Positions 61,166 to 64,000 of a stretch of 64,000 bases of DNA are shown in pieces. Within the stretch, counting starts at the first letter, position 1; each line of letters starts with the position of its first letter. The translations under genes and the position numbers were made by a program. Where the stretch lies: NCBI RefSeq assembly GCF_900112065.1, contig NZ_FOKE01000004.1, forward strand, positions 186,001 through 250,000. The letters run 5' to 3'. This stretch comes from Cohnella sp. OV330. Lineage in GTDB: Bacteria; Bacillota; Bacilli; Paenibacillales; Paenibacillaceae. The notes beneath the pieces are model-generated. The model saw only the letters and a program-made list of their open reading frames with translations, was not told the DNA's origin and did not search any database.

Positions 61166-62089
61166 ATGGAATTCAGATTGCTTCATTACGTCATCCAAAT
61201 CGCCGCCGAGCGGAATTTCTCGCGCGCCGCCGAAAAGCTTCATATCGCGCAGCCTTCGCTCAGCCAGCAGCTGTCCAAGCTCGAGAAGGAGCTCGGCGTG
61301 CTGCTGTTCAAACGGACGACCAACAGCGTCGAGCTGACCCATGCCGGAACGGTATTCGTCGAAAAGGCGCAGCGAATCGTCGATATGACCGAGCAGCTGC
61401 GGCGCGAGATGGAGGATATCGCAGACCTGCGCAAAGGCCGGGTCGTCGTCGGCACCTTGCCGATCACGGGATCGCACATCTTGCCGCATGTGCTGCCCGC
61501 GTTCCGCGAGGCTTACCCCGACATCGAGATCGCGCTCGTCGAGGAGGCGTCGGCCACGCTCGAACAGTTGACCGCGAGCGGCGGCACGGACGTCAGCCTA
61601 CTCACGCTGCCCCTGGTCGAACCGACCCTCGCCTACGATCCGATCCTCGAGGAAGAGATCTGCCTGGCGGTCCCCCGGGATCATCGGCTGGCGGCGAACG
61701 GCGCGGCCGAAGCGGACGTCGGCGCGCTCGCGGACGAGGCGTTCGTCATGCTGAAAAAGGGCCAGGGCTTTCGCGCGATCGCGGTCGGCCTTTGCCGCCA
61801 GGCGGGCTTCGATCCGCGCGTCGCCGTAGAGAGCACCAATATCGAGACGGTGCAATCGCTCGTCGCCGCCGGCATGGGCATCGCCTTCGTCCCGCAGATG
61901 ATCACGCGCAGGGAGCACGACGGCCTGCAGCCGGTCTACTTGTCGCTGAAGGGACGGCCGACGCGAACGCTGGTCATCGCCTACCGGAAAGGCAGGTACC
62001 TGTCCAACGCGGCCGAGGCGTTCATCTCGACGTTCCGGGATACGATGCGCAAGCTGGAGCCTTCCCGAGCCGAGGGCGCATCCTTTTAA
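61166..62089 (+). CDS. LysR family transcriptional regulator
   Basis: 307 residues. The N-terminal winged HTH is MEFRLLHYVIQIAAERNFSRAAEKLHIAQPSLSQQLSKLEKELGVLLFKRT; the substrate-binding domain (about 90-295) has GTLPITGSHILPHVLPAFREAYPDIEIAL and the late GMGIAFVPQMI segment. It resembles the CynR/CysL/AlsR-like group. ATG follows AAGGAGAAA. Divergent from leuCD with overlapping promoters, it is the best candidate regulator of that operon; the co-inducer is unknown. Its stop overlaps the convergent mtnU gene by four bases. Confidence 0.93.
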   Translation: MEFRLLHYVIQIAAERNFSRAAEKLHIAQPSLSQQLSKLEKELGVLLFKRTTNSVELTHAGTVFVEKAQRIVDMTEQLRREMEDIADLRKGRVVVGTLPITGSHILPHVLPAFREAYPDIEIALVEEASATLEQLTASGGTDVSLLTLPLVEPTLAYDPILEEEICLAVPRDHRLAANGAAEADVGALADEAFVMLKKGQGFRAIAVGLCRQAGFDPRVAVESTNIETVQSLVAAGMGIAFVPQMITRREHDGLQPVYLSLKGRPTRTLVIAYRKGRYLSNAAEAFISTFRDTMRKLEPSRAEGASF

Positions 62090-62886
62090 TAGAGCGACGG
62101 CCTGCGGTCTTCGAATACGGGGATTCTACCGCGAACCTCGTCCGTTAGCGACAGATCGATCTCCGCGCGCAGAATCGTCTCTTCCTCGCCCGCTTCGGCG
62201 ACGATCTCGCCGCAAGGATCCACGACCATCGAGTGGCCGAAAAAACGCGTCTCTCCGCTCGTGCCGCTGCGGTTGCAGGCGACGACATACATCTGGTTCT
62301 CGATGGCGCGCGCCTGGAGCAGCGTCCGCCAGTGGTGCAGGCGCGGATGCGGCCATTCCGCCGGCACGAACAGCACCTTCGCGCCGTCCAGCGCGAGCTT
62401 GCGCGCGAGCTCCGGAAAGCGGATGTCGTAGCAGATCATCGCGCCGGCCGGCACGCCTTCGAGCTCGAACCGTCCCGGCCGCTCGCCCGCTTCGAGATGC
62501 AGATGCTCGTCCATGAGCTTAAATAGATGAATCTTGGCGTACTCCGCGATCAGGCTGCCCGTGCGGTCGAAAGCGTACGAGGTGTTGGTCACGCCCCCGC
62601 CGAGGGCGGCGCGGCTGGCCGCGACCGAGCCCGCTACCACGTTCACGCCGTGCTTCCGGCTGAACGAGGAAATGAAGTCGATGGTGCGGGCGCCCTCCGC
62701 GTCGGCAATCTCGCGAATGCGCGCGAGCTCGTAGCCCGTATTCCACATTTCCGGCACGACGATGACGTCGGGCTTGCTCTCCCCGCCCGCCGCCCGCTCC
62801 AGCAGCGCCGCCAAACGTTCGAAATTATCGTCCGGATGTCCTGCGTGTATGTCCATTTGGATGAGAGCCAGCTTCAGCTTGTTCAT
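62086..62886 (-). CDS. mtnU: Carbon-nitrogen hydrolase MtnU (omega-amidase-like)
   Basis: 266 residues of the nitrilase superfamily. The Glu-Lys-Cys triad is visible: VVPEMWNTGYEL, EYAKIHLFKLMDEH and GAMICYDIRFPEL. AEWPHPRLHHWRTLLQARAIENQ and the end IPVFEDRRPSLY strongly resemble B. subtilis MtnU (YkrU). It probably hydrolyses 2-oxoglutaramate-type omega-amides produced by glutamine-dependent transamination. Divergent from the aminotransferase mtnE, as expected for a pair in methionine salvage. AGGAGA lies 8 bases before ATG. Confidence 0.85.
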   Translation of the reverse strand: MNKLKLALIQMDIHAGHPDDNFERLAALLERAAGGESKPDVIVVPEMWNTGYELARIREIADAEGARTIDFISSFSRKHGVNVVAGSVAASRAALGGGVTNTSYAFDRTGSLIAEYAKIHLFKLMDEHLHLEAGERPGRFELEGVPAGAMICYDIRFPELARKLALDGAKVLFVPAEWPHPRLHHWRTLLQARAIENQMYVVACNRSGTSGETRFFGHSMVVDPCGEIVAEAGEEETILRAEIDLSLTDEVRGRIPVFEDRRPSLY

Positions 62887-63016
62887 TCATCATCTCTCCT
62901 TCGCTAAGACGGCTAAAGGTCGCGCCCTAGCCTGCAAGTAGCCTCATCGTAACCGATTCGCGGCACCCGGACAAGAAGCTCCATCTCCCCCTTTTCCGAT
63001 TGTCCTACTCAATCTC

Positions 63017-63046
63017 TTGTGCTATTGTCATCGTAGACTGTATATT
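63017..63046 (+). promoter_or_regulatory. Sigma-A promoter of mtnE
   Basis: TTGTGC, an 18-base spacer and TATATT lie 69 bases upstream of the mtnE ATG. No SAM (S-box) riboswitch is seen in the short leader. Confidence 0.45.
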
Positions 63047-63115
63047 CAACGTGGTGCCTTAGGATAAGCAATTGGAATAGCAACTAATGAAAGCAACGGA
63101 GCGTGAAGCTGTATC

Positions 63116-64000
63116 ATGTCCATCTCCATTCAACCCGCGGACCGGATGTCGGGACTGCCGGAGCAATTTTTCGCGGCGCTCGTCGGCAGGGCGAACGCCC
63201 GCGCGGCGACCGGACGCGACGTTATCAACCTCGGCCAGGGCAATCCCGATTTGCCCACTCCTTCGCATATCGTCGACAAGCTGAAGGAAGCGGCCGAAAA
63301 TCCGCTTTACCACAAATATCCGCCGTTCCGCGGATTTCCTTTTTTGAAGGAAGCCGTAGCGAAGCGTTATAAAGAAGATTACGGCGTCGAGCTCGATCCC
63401 GCCACCGAAGTCGCGATCCTCTTCGGCGGCAAGACCGGACTCGTGGAGATCAGCCAGTGCCTGCTCAATCCCGGCGACGTCTGTCTCGTGCCCGATCCCG
63501 GCTATCCCGATTACTGGTCGGGCGTGGCGCTTGCGGGCGCGAGAATGAGCCAGATGCCGCTGCTCGCGAAGAACGGCTTCCTGCCCGACTACGAGGCGAT
63601 TCCTGCCGAAGATCTGGCTCGCGCGAAGCTCATGTTCCTCAATTATCCGAACAATCCGACCTCTGCCGTAGCGACGCCTGAATTTTATGCGGACACCGTG
63701 CGCTTCGCGGAGCGGCACGGCGTCGTCGTGGCGAGCGACTTCGCCTACGGGGCGATCGGATTCGACGGCCGCCGGCCCGTGAGCTTCCTCGAGACGCCGG
63801 GCGCCAAGGAGGTCGGCATCGAATTTTATACGTTGTCCAAGACGTATAACATGGCCGGCTGGCGCGTCGGCTTCGCGCTCGGCAACAGCAAGATCATCGA
63901 GCTGCTCAACCTGATCCAGGACCACTACTATTGCAGCTTGTTCGGCGGCATCCAGGAAGCGGCCGCGCTCGCGTTGACCGGCCCGCAGCAGGCGGTGACG
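63116..64000 (+). CDS. mtnE: PLP-dependent methionine aminotransferase MtnE, 3' end missing
   Basis: 295 codons are present; the gene is cut by the right edge (family length about 395). The N-terminal LPEQFFAALV, VINLGQGNPDLPTPSHIV and YHKYPPFRG are close to B. subtilis MtnE (YkrV). The PLP-binding lysine is K242 in FYTLSKTYNMAGWRVGFALG; LNYPNNPTSAV and SDFAYGAIGFDG complete the aspartate-aminotransferase fold. It converts 2-keto-4-methylthiobutyrate to methionine, closing the salvage cycle. The ribosome-binding site is weak (GGAG 14 bases upstream); the ATG at 63146 is an alternative. Confidence 0.85.
   Translation, partial: MSISIQPADRMSGLPEQFFAALVGRANARAATGRDVINLGQGNPDLPTPSHIVDKLKEAAENPLYHKYPPFRGFPFLKEAVAKRYKEDYGVELDPATEVAILFGGKTGLVEISQCLLNPGDVCLVPDPGYPDYWSGVALAGARMSQMPLLAKNGFLPDYEAIPAEDLARAKLMFLNYPNNPTSAVATPEFYADTVRFAERHGVVVASDFAYGAIGFDGRRPVSFLETPGAKEVGIEFYTLSKTYNMAGWRVGFALGNSKIIELLNLIQDHYYCSLFGGIQEAAALALTGPQQAVT

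Noticed and set aside
1..64000. tRNA, rRNA, CRISPR arrays, insertion sequences, prophage or att sites
   Set aside because: No cloverleaf, rRNA, regularly spaced repeat, transposase, integrase or terminal inverted repeat was recognised by eye; a covariance-model scan would be needed to exclude small RNAs.

Overview
The window looks like a chromosomal segment of a high-GC, endospore-forming member of the Paenibacillaceae, closest in gene content to Cohnella or Paenibacillus. Evidence: Firmicute-type hfq/miaA/mutSL, the spore coat protein CotE, S-layer-homology and stalk-domain exported proteins, a ParE/ParC pair, a YpbR-type double dynamin, Fur with a PerR-type operator, strong GGAGG ribosome-binding sites and frequent TTG/GTG starts. 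I see no rRNA, tRNA, CRISPR array, insertion sequence or prophage, and no gene-free stretch longer than 300 bases.

Layout. 1-8.7 kb: a minus-strand DNA-repair/RNA operon, mutS > S41 peptidase > mutL > RsmJ-like methyltransferase > miaA > hfq, closed by a terminator, followed by the start of a class A penicillin-binding protein that runs off the left edge. 8.8-11.3 kb: cotE and a predicted amidoligase (sporulation context). 11.4-18.4 kb: aromatic acid exporter-like protein, a PhyH dioxygenase divergent from an AraC regulator, M32 carboxypeptidase, an Fe-S/carbonic anhydrase pair, DUF309, and a small Tim44-like/DUF2653 pair. 18.5-28.9 kb: signalling and regulation: a MHYT-GGDEF-EAL protein, aldo/keto reductase, a 33-residue membrane peptide, fur, an XRE repressor with its own palindromic operator, a PAP2 phosphatase coupled to a 7TM sensor kinase, the divergent response regulator with an rRNA-type methyltransferase, and an MBL hydrolase.

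29-37.1 kb holds the most unusual unit: a self-contained, translationally coupled five-gene cassette (SWIM zinc finger > HEAT-like > MoxR AAA+ ATPase > DUF5682/TraB-TIKI-like > VWA) with its own -10 element and a strong terminator. Three or four of its members resemble the uncharacterised E. coli yehL/yehM/yehP/yehQ genes; it is the best candidate for an undescribed system here.

37.2-49.6 kb: MarR regulator, a 58-residue protein, parE-parC, an SGNH hydrolase-ABC exporter operon and a heterodimeric ABC exporter. 49.9-54.3 kb: nth coupled to the double dynamin dynA. 54.4-58.9 kb: a secreted amidase with an SLH-domain protein, preceded by a structured leader. 59-64 kb: leuCD divergent from a LysR regulator with interleaved promoters, then divergent mtnU and mtnE (methionine salvage), the latter cut by the right edge.
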